From an uncultured Oscillospiraceae bacterium (GTDB lineage Bacteria; Bacillota; Clostridia; Oscillospirales; Acutalibacteraceae): DNA of 40,065 nucleotides. Below, one piece after another: positions 23,357-30,974 of this stretch (position 1 is the stretch's first letter; every line of letters starts with the position of its first letter). Position numbers and translations under genes: made by a program. Location of the stretch: assembly GCA_900543305.1 (NCBI GenBank), contig UQQZ01000014.1, positions 1 through 40,065 of the forward strand, read 5' to 3'. The notes beneath the pieces are model-generated. The model made no database searches. It saw nothing but the letters and a program-made list of their open reading frames with translations, and was not told the DNA's origin.

Positions 23357-24199
23357 ATGTACCGTATCGTGAAAAAACAGGCGCTCAATCCCACCGTGAC
23401 TCTGATGGAAATTGACGCGCCCTTGGTGGCCCGGAAAGCGGAACCGGGTCAGTTTATCATTCTCAGAGTGGACGAAAAAGGGGAACGTATTCCTCTGACG
23501 GTGGCCGACTTTGACCGGGAACGGGGCACCGTGACCATTATCTTCCAGATTGTGGGAGCCACTACCGAAAAACTCAACCATCTGGAGGAAGGCGATTGCC
23601 TCCAGGATTTTGTAGGTCCCCTGGGCCGGCCCTCCGAAACGGAAGGTTTGAAAAAAGTGGCGGTTATTGGCGGCGGCGTGGGCTGCGCCATTGCCTATCC
23701 CGTTGCCAAAAAGCTCCATCAGCAGGGCGCCGTGGTCCATTCCATTGTGGGATTCCGAAACAAGGACCTGGTGATCCTGGAAGAACAGTTCCAAGCTGTC
23801 AGCGATAAGCTGGTAATCATGACCGACGACGGCAGCTATGGGGAAAAAGGGCTGGTGACCAACGCCCTGGAGCAGCTGATTCAGGCCGGGGAAGACTATG
23901 ACGAGGTGATCGCCATCGGGCCCCTGGTGATGATGAAATTTGTGGTGCAGCTGACCAAGGCACACAACATCAAAACCGTGGTGAGTATGAACCCCATCAT
24001 GATCGACGGCACCGGCATGTGCGGCGGCTGTCGGCTGACGGTAGGCGGCAAAACCAAATTTGCCTGCGTAGATGGCCCCGATTTTGACGGCTTTGAAGTG
24101 GATTTTGACGAAGCTATGGCAAGAGGTACCATGTATCGGGATTTTGAACGTCACGCCTATGAGGATACCTGTAATCTGTTCCGGAAGGAGGTGCAGTGA
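23357..24199 (+). CDS. Ferredoxin-NADP+ reductase / NfnA-like subunit
   Basis: 280 residues. FAD-binding beta-barrel (MYRIVKKQALNPTVTLMEIDAP..., GQFIILRV, RIPLTVADFD), NAD-binding domain (KKVAVIGGGVGCAIAYPVAKKL) and a C-terminal 2Fe-2S motif (DGTGMCGGCRLTVGGKTKFACVDGP). With its neighbour it forms either an electron-bifurcating NADH-dependent ferredoxin:NADP+ oxidoreductase (NfnAB) or an accessory of glutamate synthase. The second of two close ATG codons (23357) is used: AAGGAG is 8 bases away and the family starts MYRIV. Confidence 0.92.
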   Translation: MYRIVKKQALNPTVTLMEIDAPLVARKAEPGQFIILRVDEKGERIPLTVADFDRERGTVTIIFQIVGATTEKLNHLEEGDCLQDFVGPLGRPSETEGLKKVAVIGGGVGCAIAYPVAKKLHQQGAVVHSIVGFRNKDLVILEEQFQAVSDKLVIMTDDGSYGEKGLVTNALEQLIQAGEDYDEVIAIGPLVMMKFVVQLTKAHNIKTVVSMNPIMIDGTGMCGGCRLTVGGKTKFACVDGPDFDGFEVDFDEAMARGTMYRDFERHAYEDTCNLFRKEVQ

Positions 24200-24200
24200 G

Positions 24201-25577
24201 ATGCCCAATATGTCTTTGAAGAAAAACGAAATGCCTTCCCAGGCCCCTGACGTCCGCAACAAAAACTTCCTGGAAGTGGCTTTGGGCTATACGGAAGAAC
24301 AGGCTTTGGACGAGGCTCAGCGGTGTCTCCACTGCAAAAATAAACCCTGTGTGGCTGGCATCGCCATTCCGGACTTTATTGCAAAAGTAGCAGAAGGAGA
24401 TTTTGAGGGAGCCTATCAGATTATCACCCAGCAAAGCTCCCTGCCTGCCGTGTGTGGCCGGGTCTGTCCCCAGGAAACCCAGTGTGAGTCCAAGTGTGTC
24501 CGCGGTATCAAGGGAGAGCCCGTGGGCATTGGCCGACTGGAACGGTTTGTGGCCGACTGGCACAACTCCAACGTCTGCGAGGCTCCTCATCATCCCACTC
24601 CCAATGGACACAAGGTGGCTGTAGTGGGTTCCGGTCCTTCCGGTTTGACCTGCGCCGGCGACCTGGCTAAAAAGGGCTATGAAGTCACCGTGTTTGAAGC
24701 ACTCCACACCGCTGGCGGCGTATTGGTCTACGGGATTCCCGAATTCCGGCTGCCCAAGGACATTGTGCAGAAGGAAATCGATACCCTGAAAGCCTTGGGC
24801 GTCAAAGTGGAAACCAACATGGTCATTGGCCGCGTTCTTTCCATCGACGAACTTTTGGAACAGGGCTTCGAGGCTGTATTTATCGGCTCCGGCGCTGGAC
24901 TTCCCCGATTTATGAATATTCCCGGGGAAAACCTGAAAGGGGTTTACTCCGCCAACGAATTCCTCACTCGAGTCAATCTGATGAAGGCCTACCTGCCCGG
25001 CAGTGACACCCCCATCGAGCATGCCAAGCGTGTGGCGGTAGTTGGCGGCGGAAACGTGGCCATGGACGCTGCCCGGTGTGCCAAGCGTCTGGGCGCCGAG
25101 GAAGTCTTCATCGTTTACCGGCGTTCCGAAAAGGAATTGCCCGCTCGGGCGGAAGAAGTGGAACATGCCAAGGAAGAAGGCATTGTATTCCATCTGCTCA
25201 ATAACCCCACCAAGATTCTGGGAGATGAAACCGGCTTTGTACGGGGCATGGAGTGCATTCGTATGGAATTGGGCGAGCCCGATGCTTCCGGACGCCGTCG
25301 CCCGGTGGAGGTTCCCGGCTCAGAGTTTGTGCTTGACGTGGACTGCGTCATTATGGCTATCGGCACTTCTCCCAATCCCTTGATTAAATCCACCACCAAA
25401 GGATTGGAAACCCAAAAATGGGGCGGCATTATCGTGGAGGAAACCACCGGTCTTACCAGCCGGGAAGGCGTCTATGCCGGCGGCGATGCAGTGACCGGCG
25501 CCGCTACGGTGATCTTGGCCATGGGTGCGGGCAAAACCGCAGCTGGGGCTATCGACGAGTACATTCAGAGTAAATAA
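24201..25577 (+). CDS. gltA: NfnB / GltA-type NADPH oxidoreductase large subunit
   Basis: 458 residues, the length of the glutamate-synthase small-subunit/NfnB family. N-terminal Fer4_20-type domain, FAD site VVGSGPSGLTCAGDLAKKGYEVTVFE, then the NADPH site VVGGGNVAMDAARCAKRLGAEEV and a C-terminal GGDAVTGAATVILAMGAGK. The second cysteine group (CGRVCPQETQCESKC) is normal, but the first reads CLHCKNKPCVAG directly followed by IAIPDFI. The usual CPV with the fourth cysteine is missing through a ~4-residue in-frame shortening. It follows the small subunit by one base. It likely balances NADH, NADPH and reduced ferredoxin from the oxidoreductases nearby. Confidence 0.92.
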   Translation: MPNMSLKKNEMPSQAPDVRNKNFLEVALGYTEEQALDEAQRCLHCKNKPCVAGIAIPDFIAKVAEGDFEGAYQIITQQSSLPAVCGRVCPQETQCESKCVRGIKGEPVGIGRLERFVADWHNSNVCEAPHHPTPNGHKVAVVGSGPSGLTCAGDLAKKGYEVTVFEALHTAGGVLVYGIPEFRLPKDIVQKEIDTLKALGVKVETNMVIGRVLSIDELLEQGFEAVFIGSGAGLPRFMNIPGENLKGVYSANEFLTRVNLMKAYLPGSDTPIEHAKRVAVVGGGNVAMDAARCAKRLGAEEVFIVYRRSEKELPARAEEVEHAKEEGIVFHLLNNPTKILGDETGFVRGMECIRMELGEPDASGRRRPVEVPGSEFVLDVDCVIMAIGTSPNPLIKSTTKGLETQKWGGIIVEETTGLTSREGVYAGGDAVTGAATVILAMGAGKTAAGAIDEYIQSK

Positions 25578-25617
25578 TCTGGGAGCGAAGGACCATCTCT
25601 CTCCTAAAAACTACAGA

Positions 25618-25655
25618 AGAGGAGCTGTTGCGCAGTGCAGCAGCTCCTCTTTTTC
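25618..25655 (+). terminator. Terminator of the Nfn-like operon
   Basis: Fourteen-base stem (25618-25631 with 25637-25650, one G-T pair), five-base loop, then TTTTC. Confidence 0.9.
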
Positions 25656-25679
25656 ACATTTCTTTTACGGTCCATTCCC

Positions 25680-26519
25680 TCATTCCTGAGAGCACAGCAC
25701 AAACCGTTCCACCGCTCTGGCCAAACCCGCTTCCGTGTGCGGGCAAGTTTCATACCGGGCAGCATCTTTGGCTTCCTGGGAGCCGTCTCCCATGGCCACA
25801 GAATACCCCGCATACCGCAGCATGGTCACGTCGTTACCATTATCCCCCAGAGCCATGACCTGATCCGGTGTCAACTGCAGGCGTTGAGCCAGGGCCTGCA
25901 GGGCTGCCCCTTTATCTGCCCCTTCCCCGTTGATCTCAATGTTATCGGGAGTGGAGGCGGTCAGCTGCAATCCTCCCAGCTGTTCCAGCCGCTCCCACAC
26001 CTCCCGGCGCAAGGCGGGCGTAGACAGGTACGGCAGGTTGATCTTCTCTGGACACAAGCCCGTTTGTTCCAACATCTGGGACAAATTATCCCACAGCTGG
26101 TAGTCTTTCGTCAAAAAGTGCATCTTGTATTCCGGGAATCCAAAGTGGGAAATGGCCCGCTCCCGATCCCCTCTTCGAGTTAGGGCGCTGCCATCCCGGT
26201 AATATTCCACGAACAAATCGTATTCGTTCAGCAGGTTCTGAACTTGCTTGGCTTTTTCATTGGGAATGAGGGCCTGATAAATGGCTTCCCCTGTGGTCAT
26301 GTCATAAACCCCTGCCCCATTGGCGGTGATCACATACCGGACCCCAAAGAGAGAGGTAATCTCTTTGGGCAGAAAATCTTTCATCCGTCCTGAAGCAGGC
26401 ACCAACGTCACGCCCCGGTGAGCCGCTTCCTCCAGGGCCTGCCGGTTTGCCTCGGGCAAATATTTGTGCTCTGTCAAAGCTGTTCCGTCCAAGTCAAATG
26501 CGATGAGTTTGATGCTCAT
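25680..26519 (-). CDS. HAD-superfamily sugar phosphatase, Cof type
   Basis: 279 residues. HAD motif I LIAFDLDGTAL (D9/D11), motif II PASGR, and the Cof-type motif III/IV MALGDNGNDVTMLRYAGYSVAMGDG with the C2B cap between. Members dephosphorylate sugar phosphates, PLP or FMN; the substrate cannot be read. ATG at 26519 gives the family N terminus MSIKLIAFDLDG; the frame stays open far upstream but a promoter lies there, which rules out a longer protein. Confidence 0.92.
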   Translation of the reverse strand: MSIKLIAFDLDGTALTEHKYLPEANRQALEEAAHRGVTLVPASGRMKDFLPKEITSLFGVRYVITANGAGVYDMTTGEAIYQALIPNEKAKQVQNLLNEYDLFVEYYRDGSALTRRGDRERAISHFGFPEYKMHFLTKDYQLWDNLSQMLEQTGLCPEKINLPYLSTPALRREVWERLEQLGGLQLTASTPDNIEINGEGADKGAALQALAQRLQLTPDQVMALGDNGNDVTMLRYAGYSVAMGDGSQEAKDAARYETCPHTEAGLARAVERFVLCSQE

Positions 26520-26567
26520 GTCCCCATTTCCCCTTTTCCCCGGCTTAAGCCGTATTCTTCTCAGACG

Positions 26568-26597
26568 ATTATAGCACACTCCCCCCTCCCAGCGCAA
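26568..26597 (-). promoter_or_regulatory. Promoter of the HAD phosphatase gene
   Basis: TTGCGC (26592-26597), 18 bases, extended -10 TGCTATAAT (TATAAT at 26568-26573) on the reverse strand. Confidence 0.75.
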
Positions 26598-26618
26598 ACA
26601 GGAGGTTTCCAATAATGC

Positions 26619-26657
26619 AAAACGGCCTGGAAGGACCTCTCCCTCCAAGCCGTTTTT
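26619..26657. terminator. Terminator after the DUF1540 gene
   Basis: AAAACGGCCTGGA (26619-26631) pairs with TCCAAGCCGTTTT (26644-26656). T runs appear on both strands; its main use is to end the reverse-strand DUF1540 gene. Confidence 0.85.
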
Positions 26658-26667
26658 CAGTGGAATG

Positions 26668-26991
26668 TTACTTGTTCTGGAAGGTGCGGCATTCAGTACC
26701 GCTCTTGGAAGCCACATCCCCACAGCAGCTGCCCACGCAGACGTTCTCTGCCTGGCAGTGATTGTGACTGTTGTAGGTGCAGCCCTTGACGCAACACTGA
26801 ATCTCCGTCTCTACGCTGGGATTCTGCTGCATGGCGTTTTGGCCCGCTCCCTGACGCCGCTCTTCAAAAGAAGCGCAGCAGGTCTGGCTGCTTTCCCGGG
26901 CAGAAGGTCCGTCTACCTGGATCCCCGCCAAACTACACTGGTGGTTCTGATAATGCTGGCAACTGGTCACCTGACATTCCAATCGGTTCAT
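26668..26991 (-). CDS. DUF1540 protein with two Cys-rich repeats
   Basis: 107 residues holding two copies of the DUF1540 metal-binding-like motif: residues ~1-45 (LECQVTSCQHYQNHQCSLAGIQV...SQTCCASF) and ~65-105 (IQCCVKGCTYNSHNHCQAENVCV...TECRTF), joined by a polar linker. The domain is nearly confined to spore-forming Firmicutes and its function is not established. ATG at 26991 is used because GAGGTG is 6 bases upstream. Upstream lie a sigma-G-like promoter and a 33-bp near-palindrome. Confidence 0.9.
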   Translation of the reverse strand: MNRLECQVTSCQHYQNHQCSLAGIQVDGPSARESSQTCCASFEERRQGAGQNAMQQNPSVETEIQCCVKGCTYNSHNHCQAENVCVGSCCGDVASKSGTECRTFQNK

Positions 26992-27015
26992 ACAAGGCAC
27001 CTCGTTTTCACTGAT

Positions 27016-27048
27016 TTTTGTAAAACATGAACTTCACGCTTTACAAAA
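27016..27048. repeat. 33-bp near-perfect palindrome
   Basis: Outer arms TTTTGTAAA and TTTACAAAA (27016-27024 and 27040-27048) are perfect, and inner TGAA/TTCA is symmetric. The only mismatches are at two pairs that become G-U in reverse-strand RNA. It lies between the DUF1540 start and its suspected promoter. Confidence 0.75.
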
Positions 27049-27050
27049 CC

Positions 27051-27079
27051 TAGTTTGGCCGGTTTTCCAGGCTTTATGC
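27051..27079 (-). promoter_or_regulatory. Possible sigma-G-type promoter of the DUF1540 gene
   Basis: Reverse strand GCATA (27075-27079), 15 bases, GCCAAACTA (27051-27059), against the Bacillus sigma-G pattern GHATR-15-GGHATAHTA (7 of 9 at the -10). It fits a spore-specific product, but short matches like this arise by chance. Confidence 0.4.
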
Positions 27080-27103
27080 CACGAAGGTTCTGGAAATCTG
27101 CTC

Positions 27104-27132
27104 TTGCGCCTTTCTTTTCCATGGAATATAAT
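27104..27132 (+). promoter_or_regulatory. Promoter of the serine hydrolase gene
   Basis: TTGCGC (27104-27109), 17 bases, TATAAT (27127-27132). Confidence 0.75.
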
Positions 27133-27162
27133 GGGAAAAAATCCGAGAGGAGTTTGTGAACA

Positions 27163-28035
27163 ATGGATTTGGAAGGATTCGGCCATCGGGCAAAACCTTT
27201 GGGGGTTTTGGGTGTCAAAATCACCCAGGGCGGTAAACTGATCGCCTATGAAACTTGGGACGAAGAGTGCCGCCGCAATGTGTATTCTGCCAGCAAAAGC
27301 TTTACTTCCTGCGCGGTAGGATTCGCTCTTCAGGAAGGGCTGCTCTCCCTGGAGGAACGGTTGGTGGATATTTTTCCCCAGGAGCTTCCCAAAAATCCCG
27401 GAGACAATTTGAAAAAAGCCACGGTTCGAGATTTGCTCACCATGTGCTTGGGTCAGGAAAAAGCCAGCCTGATGGGCGCCCAACGGCCTCTCTATGAGGA
27501 AAAAGACTGGGTCAAGCTTTCCCTTTCCCTGCCCTTTGTCTACGAACCGGGAACCCATTTTGTCTACAACAACGTGGGTCCCTATCTGGCAGGCGTTCTG
27601 GTCCAGCGTAGAGCCGGTTGCGATTTGGTTTCCTACCTGACCCCTCGCCTGTTTCAGCACCTGGGGATCACCAGACCCACCTGGGAGTGGGATCCTCTAG
27701 GAAACACCTTCGGCGCAGGGGGATTGTTCCTCACTTTGTCGGAGCTGCACACCTTTGGTCTTTTCTACCTGCAGAACGGATCTTGGAACGGGAAACAGCT
27801 TCTCTCCCCCCAATGGATCCAGGCCAGCACCTCCAAGCAAGTGGAAAACGGCAGCTATGGCTATGGGTACCTGTTCTGGGCCGGAGAGCAAAACACTTTC
27901 CGTGCGGACGGAAAATACGGTCAGTGGTCCATTTTGTGCAGAGAAAAAGACGCTGTGATCACCCTGGTGGCGGAATGCCGCGATACGCCGGCGTTGAACC
28001 GGGCTGTCTTCGACGAGCTATATCCCCAACTGTAA
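27163..28035 (+). CDS. Beta-lactamase-fold serine hydrolase
   Basis: 290 residues of the class C beta-lactamase/DD-peptidase superfamily. The nucleophile motif SxxK is SASK at 42-45, the second motif is YNN at 135-137 and a GKYG stretch near the C terminus may stand in for KTG. There is no signal peptide, so it is probably a cytoplasmic esterase-like hydrolase rather than an antibiotic-resistance enzyme. GAGAGGAG is 10 bases before the ATG. Monocistronic, with its own promoter and terminator. Confidence 0.88.
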   Translation: MDLEGFGHRAKPLGVLGVKITQGGKLIAYETWDEECRRNVYSASKSFTSCAVGFALQEGLLSLEERLVDIFPQELPKNPGDNLKKATVRDLLTMCLGQEKASLMGAQRPLYEEKDWVKLSLSLPFVYEPGTHFVYNNVGPYLAGVLVQRRAGCDLVSYLTPRLFQHLGITRPTWEWDPLGNTFGAGGLFLTLSELHTFGLFYLQNGSWNGKQLLSPQWIQASTSKQVENGSYGYGYLFWAGEQNTFRADGKYGQWSILCREKDAVITLVAECRDTPALNRAVFDELYPQL

Positions 28036-28134
28036 ACCCCTTTTTCCATTCCTTCACCCCCAAAAACCGCATTTTCTTTCCGAGGACGGCAAGACCCCTT
28101 GTCTGAAGCACTGCTTTAACTGCAGGAAACCATA

Positions 28135-28190
28135 AGAACCGGCATCTCCTAGGAGCGGAAAACGCTCTTCGGATGCCGGTTCTCTTTGTT
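28135..28190 (+). terminator. Terminator between the serine hydrolase and thiT
   Basis: Perfect 12-base stem AGAACCGGCATC/GATGCCGGTTCT (28135-28146 with 28172-28183) enclosing a second small stem, followed by CTTTGTTTT. It could also serve thiT on the other strand. Confidence 0.75.
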
Positions 28191-28283
28191 TTGGGGAGTC
28201 TTTATAGCTTGTCTACTTCAGGTTCCCTGGGTTGAAGGAAATTTTTCCACAGGGACCCGGAAATGGGTTAGGACTTCCACGTT

Positions 28284-28913
28284 TCAATTTTTCTTTTCCA
28301 GAATTTGGTCTCCTGCCAACTGGACCAGCAGGAATCCCACCACGCAGGTAAGAACCATTTCGGGAATCATGTACACACCATTGTACACCAGTGAATAGAC
28401 AATGGCCAAAGTGGTGCCGGAAACATTTGCCAAAGCAGGGATAAATTGAGCGATGAATCCCTGCATATCCGTTGCGTCGCTGAGGGCAGCCCACAACACC
28501 CAGCCGGACAGGAAGGAACAAAAATACCGGAGCATCATGGCCACAAAACTGCCCAAGGTAAAGGCCGCTGCATCATTTTTGATCTTTCCCCGGAACATGC
28601 CGCCCAATCCCAGAACGGTAAATGCCAGGATATAATCTAGAAAGATGGAGCCAATCAAGGTGCCGGGAGTCAATCCCCGCAGATCTCCCAGTCCCAACAA
28701 AAGCTGGATCACACTGAACACAAAGCCTGCCGAAAGCCCCCACTTCAGCCCGCAACGATAGCTGAAAAACATAATCGGCAGCATAGAGCATACAGTGACC
28801 GACCCACCGTAGGGCAACTGGCCAAAAGGCTTGATAAAACTGAGCACGGTAGCCATAGCCACCATCACTCCAGCCAGCACCAAGTTCATTGTACGTTTGG
28901 ATGTAGCATTCAC
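28284..28913 (-). CDS. thiT: Thiamine ECF transporter S component
   Basis: 209 residues with about six membrane segments and the ThiT signatures VMVAMATVLSFIKPF...LPYGGSVTVCSMLPIMFFSYRCGLKWG and a long C-terminal hydrophobic region. It binds thiamine and works with a shared EcfAAT energising module encoded elsewhere. A TPP riboswitch upstream confirms the substrate. GTG at 28913 is used (GAGAGGA 11 bases upstream); ATG at 28889 is an alternative that would trim the N-terminal MNATSKRT. Confidence 0.94.
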   Translation of the reverse strand: MNATSKRTMNLVLAGVMVAMATVLSFIKPFGQLPYGGSVTVCSMLPIMFFSYRCGLKWGLSAGFVFSVIQLLLGLGDLRGLTPGTLIGSIFLDYILAFTVLGLGGMFRGKIKNDAAAFTLGSFVAMMLRYFCSFLSGWVLWAALSDATDMQGFIAQFIPALANVSGTTLAIVYSLVYNGVYMIPEMVLTCVVGFLLVQLAGDQILEKKN

Positions 28914-28997
28914 GATTGCATTCTTCCTCTCACTTTTTTTGAAAAATTGGCAACCGGCATGGATACTCCTTCTCCCTTTCCATATATATAATAGAAA

Positions 28998-29026
28998 GGG
29001 CTGTCCGGAGAGAAACCGCACAGCCC
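28998..29026 (-). terminator. Riboswitch-linked terminator before thiT
   Basis: GGGCTGT/ACAGCCC stem (29020-29026 with 28998-29004, reverse strand) with inner CGG/CCG, then TTTCTATT. It lies between aptamer and gene and forms the expression platform. Confidence 0.82.
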
Positions 29027-29079
29027 AAATCATCCCATCGCTTGAAACATCGTCTTTCGTAGCGTGATGGCTCGATGAA

Positions 29080-29182
29080 ATACTTCCTGCGTCGGCATTA
29101 TCCGCATCAGGTTCCCGCCCCTGGAGGGCGAAGGGTCTAAGCTCGAAGCTCCTCTCAGCCGCGGTAACGCTAGCTCCCCTTC
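29080..29182 (-). ncRNA. TPP riboswitch
   Basis: Reverse strand carries the THI-box order: GGGGAGC, GGCTGAGAGG, AGACCCTTCGCCC, GAACCTGATGCGGATAATGC, then CGACGCAGGAAGT. It is followed by a terminator and thiT, so high TPP should stop transcription of the thiamine importer. Confidence 0.96.
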
Positions 29183-29199
29183 TTTCATTTTTCCTGTTT

Positions 29200-29228
29200 A
29201 TTGTATCCCTCCTGTCGATTTTTGTCAA
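29200..29228 (-). promoter_or_regulatory. Promoter of the thiT transcript
   Basis: TTGACA (29223-29228), 17 bases, TACAAT (29200-29205) on the reverse strand. Confidence 0.88.
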
Positions 29229-29307
29229 CGAATTATGGATTCTCTCCACTTTTATCCAGTTTTCATGCACCGTCGGATTATTTTCCGCACAAATTGTCTA
29301 CTTTTAC

Positions 29308-29358
29308 TTGCATTTTTTAAAAAACGCGGTATAATGTTTATATAAATTTATAAAGTGG
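29308..29358 (+). promoter_or_regulatory. Promoter and AT-rich operator of the LacI-family gene
   Basis: TTGCAT (29308-29313), 16 bases, TATAAT (29330-29335). Directly downstream, TTTATA and TATAAA arms around 29338-29356 resemble the TTTATAAA sites of the next operon, pointing to autoregulation. Confidence 0.65.
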
Positions 29359-29391
29359 GTTTTTTCCACCTTTTTGTGTGGTGTCATTTGT

Positions 29392-30456
29392 ATGAAAGCG
29401 AAAGATTTGGCGAAAAAATTGGGCGTTTCCCCAGCCACCATCTCCCTGGTCCTCAACAATAAACCAGGGGTAAGCCAGTCCTTGCGCCATTCCCTGATTG
29501 AGCAAATCAAGGCCTTGGGATATGGGGATATGCTGGCTGGCGCAAAACCAGCCAGCTCCGACAACAATCCCAATCATCCCCATGCACGTGCCTCCATCGC
29601 ATACTTGATTTATACCAGCTGCGATGAGTCCAACGACCGGTTTGCTTTTTACCCTGCCGTTTTGGAGGGTGCGGAAATGGAAGCGCGGGACAGCAATTAC
29701 AATTTGGTGGTGCTCCATATGAGCTGCCAGGGAAATGCCGGGTTACGGCGGTTTTTGGAAGGCAGTGGCGAAATTATGGGAGCCATTGTCCAAACCAGCT
29801 GTATCGATGAAAGTATCCTTAAGGATATCCATAGTTTGGACATTCCCTGTGTTTTCGTAGATTCCTATCGCCCGGACATGCGGGTGAGCAGTGTCTGCAT
29901 CAACAACGAACAGGGCATGTTCCGGGTGGTCCAGTATTTAAAGGAAAAGGGCCACAAGGAAATCGGTTACGTTTACAGCGGCATTGAGCACGACAGTCAT
30001 TTAGAACGGCGCAGATGTTTCCACCAGGCTCTGCGAGAGTTTGGCTTGGAGGACCGGCGGGAATTTTACTTCCAAACTGGATCCAGAGGGGATCAGCATG
30101 TTCTGGATCCCTTGGAAAACGCCTTCAAACGTCTGGACCACATGCCTACCGCCTTGGTGGGAGAAAATGACCGCCAGGCTTGGTACACGGTCAAAGCCGT
30201 TCAACGGATGGGCTTGAGGGTTCCTGACGATGTTTCGGTAGTGGGCTTCGATAACCGTTCCATCTGCACCATGCTGGAGCCCAATCTGACCAGCGTGAAG
30301 AACTACCGTCATCTGATGGGCAGAGAATGCGTGATGCTGCTGGACAATCTGAGAAGGATGAAAAAGCTAGGAATTTCTGATCCCTGCATCAAATATGAGC
30401 TTCCAACAGAGCTTGTAGAGCGGGATAGCGTGCGGGATTTAACCGTTTCCTCATAA
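29392..30456 (+). CDS. LacI-family transcriptional regulator
   Basis: 354 residues. N-terminal LacI HTH and hinge (KAKDLAKKLGVSPATISLVLNNKPGVSQSLRHSLIEQIKALGY, ~res 2-45), then a periplasmic-binding-protein-like ligand domain (SIAYLIY..., FYPAVLEGAEMEARD, VFVDSYRP, NNEQGMFRVVQYLKEKGHKEIGYVYSG, VVGFDNRSICTMLEPNLTSVKNY). Such proteins bind operators and release on binding a sugar-like ligand. There is no sugar transporter or catabolic gene beside it, which is unusual; its nearest target candidates are the three small paralogues downstream. The ribosome site is weak (GGTG). Confidence 0.93.
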   Translation: MKAKDLAKKLGVSPATISLVLNNKPGVSQSLRHSLIEQIKALGYGDMLAGAKPASSDNNPNHPHARASIAYLIYTSCDESNDRFAFYPAVLEGAEMEARDSNYNLVVLHMSCQGNAGLRRFLEGSGEIMGAIVQTSCIDESILKDIHSLDIPCVFVDSYRPDMRVSSVCINNEQGMFRVVQYLKEKGHKEIGYVYSGIEHDSHLERRRCFHQALREFGLEDRREFYFQTGSRGDQHVLDPLENAFKRLDHMPTALVGENDRQAWYTVKAVQRMGLRVPDDVSVVGFDNRSICTMLEPNLTSVKNYRHLMGRECVMLLDNLRRMKKLGISDPCIKYELPTELVERDSVRDLTVSS

Positions 30457-30480
30457 GGATTTGAGGTTTTGTTCACATTT

Positions 30481-30526
30481 CCCTCCTGTATTAGCCAAAA
30501 ACAGGCTGTGCAGGAGGGCTTTTTTG
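30481..30526 (+). terminator. Terminator of the LacI-family gene
   Basis: CCCTCCTG (30481-30488) pairs with CAGGAGGG (30511-30518) with an inner AGCC/GGCT stem, then CTTTTTTG. Confidence 0.88.
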
Positions 30527-30575
30527 TGTCATTTATAAATTCCGTAAATTTTTCAAAAAAATCTTTATAAAACCC

Positions 30576-30604
30576 TTGACAAGTTTATAAAGCGGCTTTA
30601 TAAT
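30576..30604 (+). promoter_or_regulatory. Consensus promoter of the tandem small-protein operon
   Basis: Perfect TTGACA (30576-30581), 17 bases, TATAAT (30599-30604). The spacer and -10 are almost entirely taken up by a palindrome, so the promoter should be strong and tightly repressible. Confidence 0.92.
30585..30603. promoter_or_regulatory. 19-bp perfect palindromic operator
   Basis: TTATAAAGC, central G, GCTTTATAA: 9-1-9 with no mismatch, lying across the spacer and -10. The adjacent LacI-family regulator is the obvious candidate binder. Related single or paired TTTATAAA sites occur around 29341-29356, 30563-30571, 31665-31672 and 31803-31822. Confidence 0.75.
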
Positions 30605-30692
30605 ATGGCTGTAAGTTGAGGGAAGCAAAAAAGACAAATCAAAAACCACAAACCCAATACCTCAACTTCAATCTACGAAAGGGGTAGTTACA

Positions 30693-30884
30693 ATGAGCAG
30701 AAAAGCAGAATCCATTTACACTTCCAGAATGCTGAACAAGGCTGCGCATGAGAAGAGAGAAGCTGCCCGTGAAGCACGCCGTCAAATGAATGACCTGGAT
30801 CGTTTCGTCGAGGCCAATTCCAATCACGACGTTTGTTATGTAAATGTCAGCGGTGTGGCTTTCCCTCTGTGGCAGAGAATGTAA
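30693..30884 (+). CDS. Small paralogous protein 1 (MSRK...CYVN family)
   Basis: 63 residues, not recognised. A conserved basic N-terminal block (MSRKAESIYTSR.LNKA), a charged amphipathic helix rich in Ala, Arg and Glu (~18-42) and a conserved C-terminal block (DVCYVNVSGVAFPLWQR) with a single cysteine. No signal peptide or membrane segment. GAAAGGGG is 8 bases before the ATG. First of three tandem paralogues; 47 of 63 residues match the second. Synthesis is expected to be high when the LacI-type repressor is off. It could be a small regulator, a leader-type precursor or a structural peptide; none can be shown. Confidence 0.85.
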   Translation: MSRKAESIYTSRMLNKAAHEKREAAREARRQMNDLDRFVEANSNHDVCYVNVSGVAFPLWQRM

Positions 30885-30974
30885 TCCTTAGGAAAGCCCG
30901 TTAGGAAATACCGCGTAGTATAAGTATTCTGAAATCGAGAATTGAGAATGAGTGTTGAAAGGGGTAAATAAATT

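Noticed and set aside
27163..28035. Antibiotic-resistance beta-lactamase
   Set aside because: No signal peptide and no clear KTG; it is better described as a cytoplasmic serine hydrolase of the same fold.
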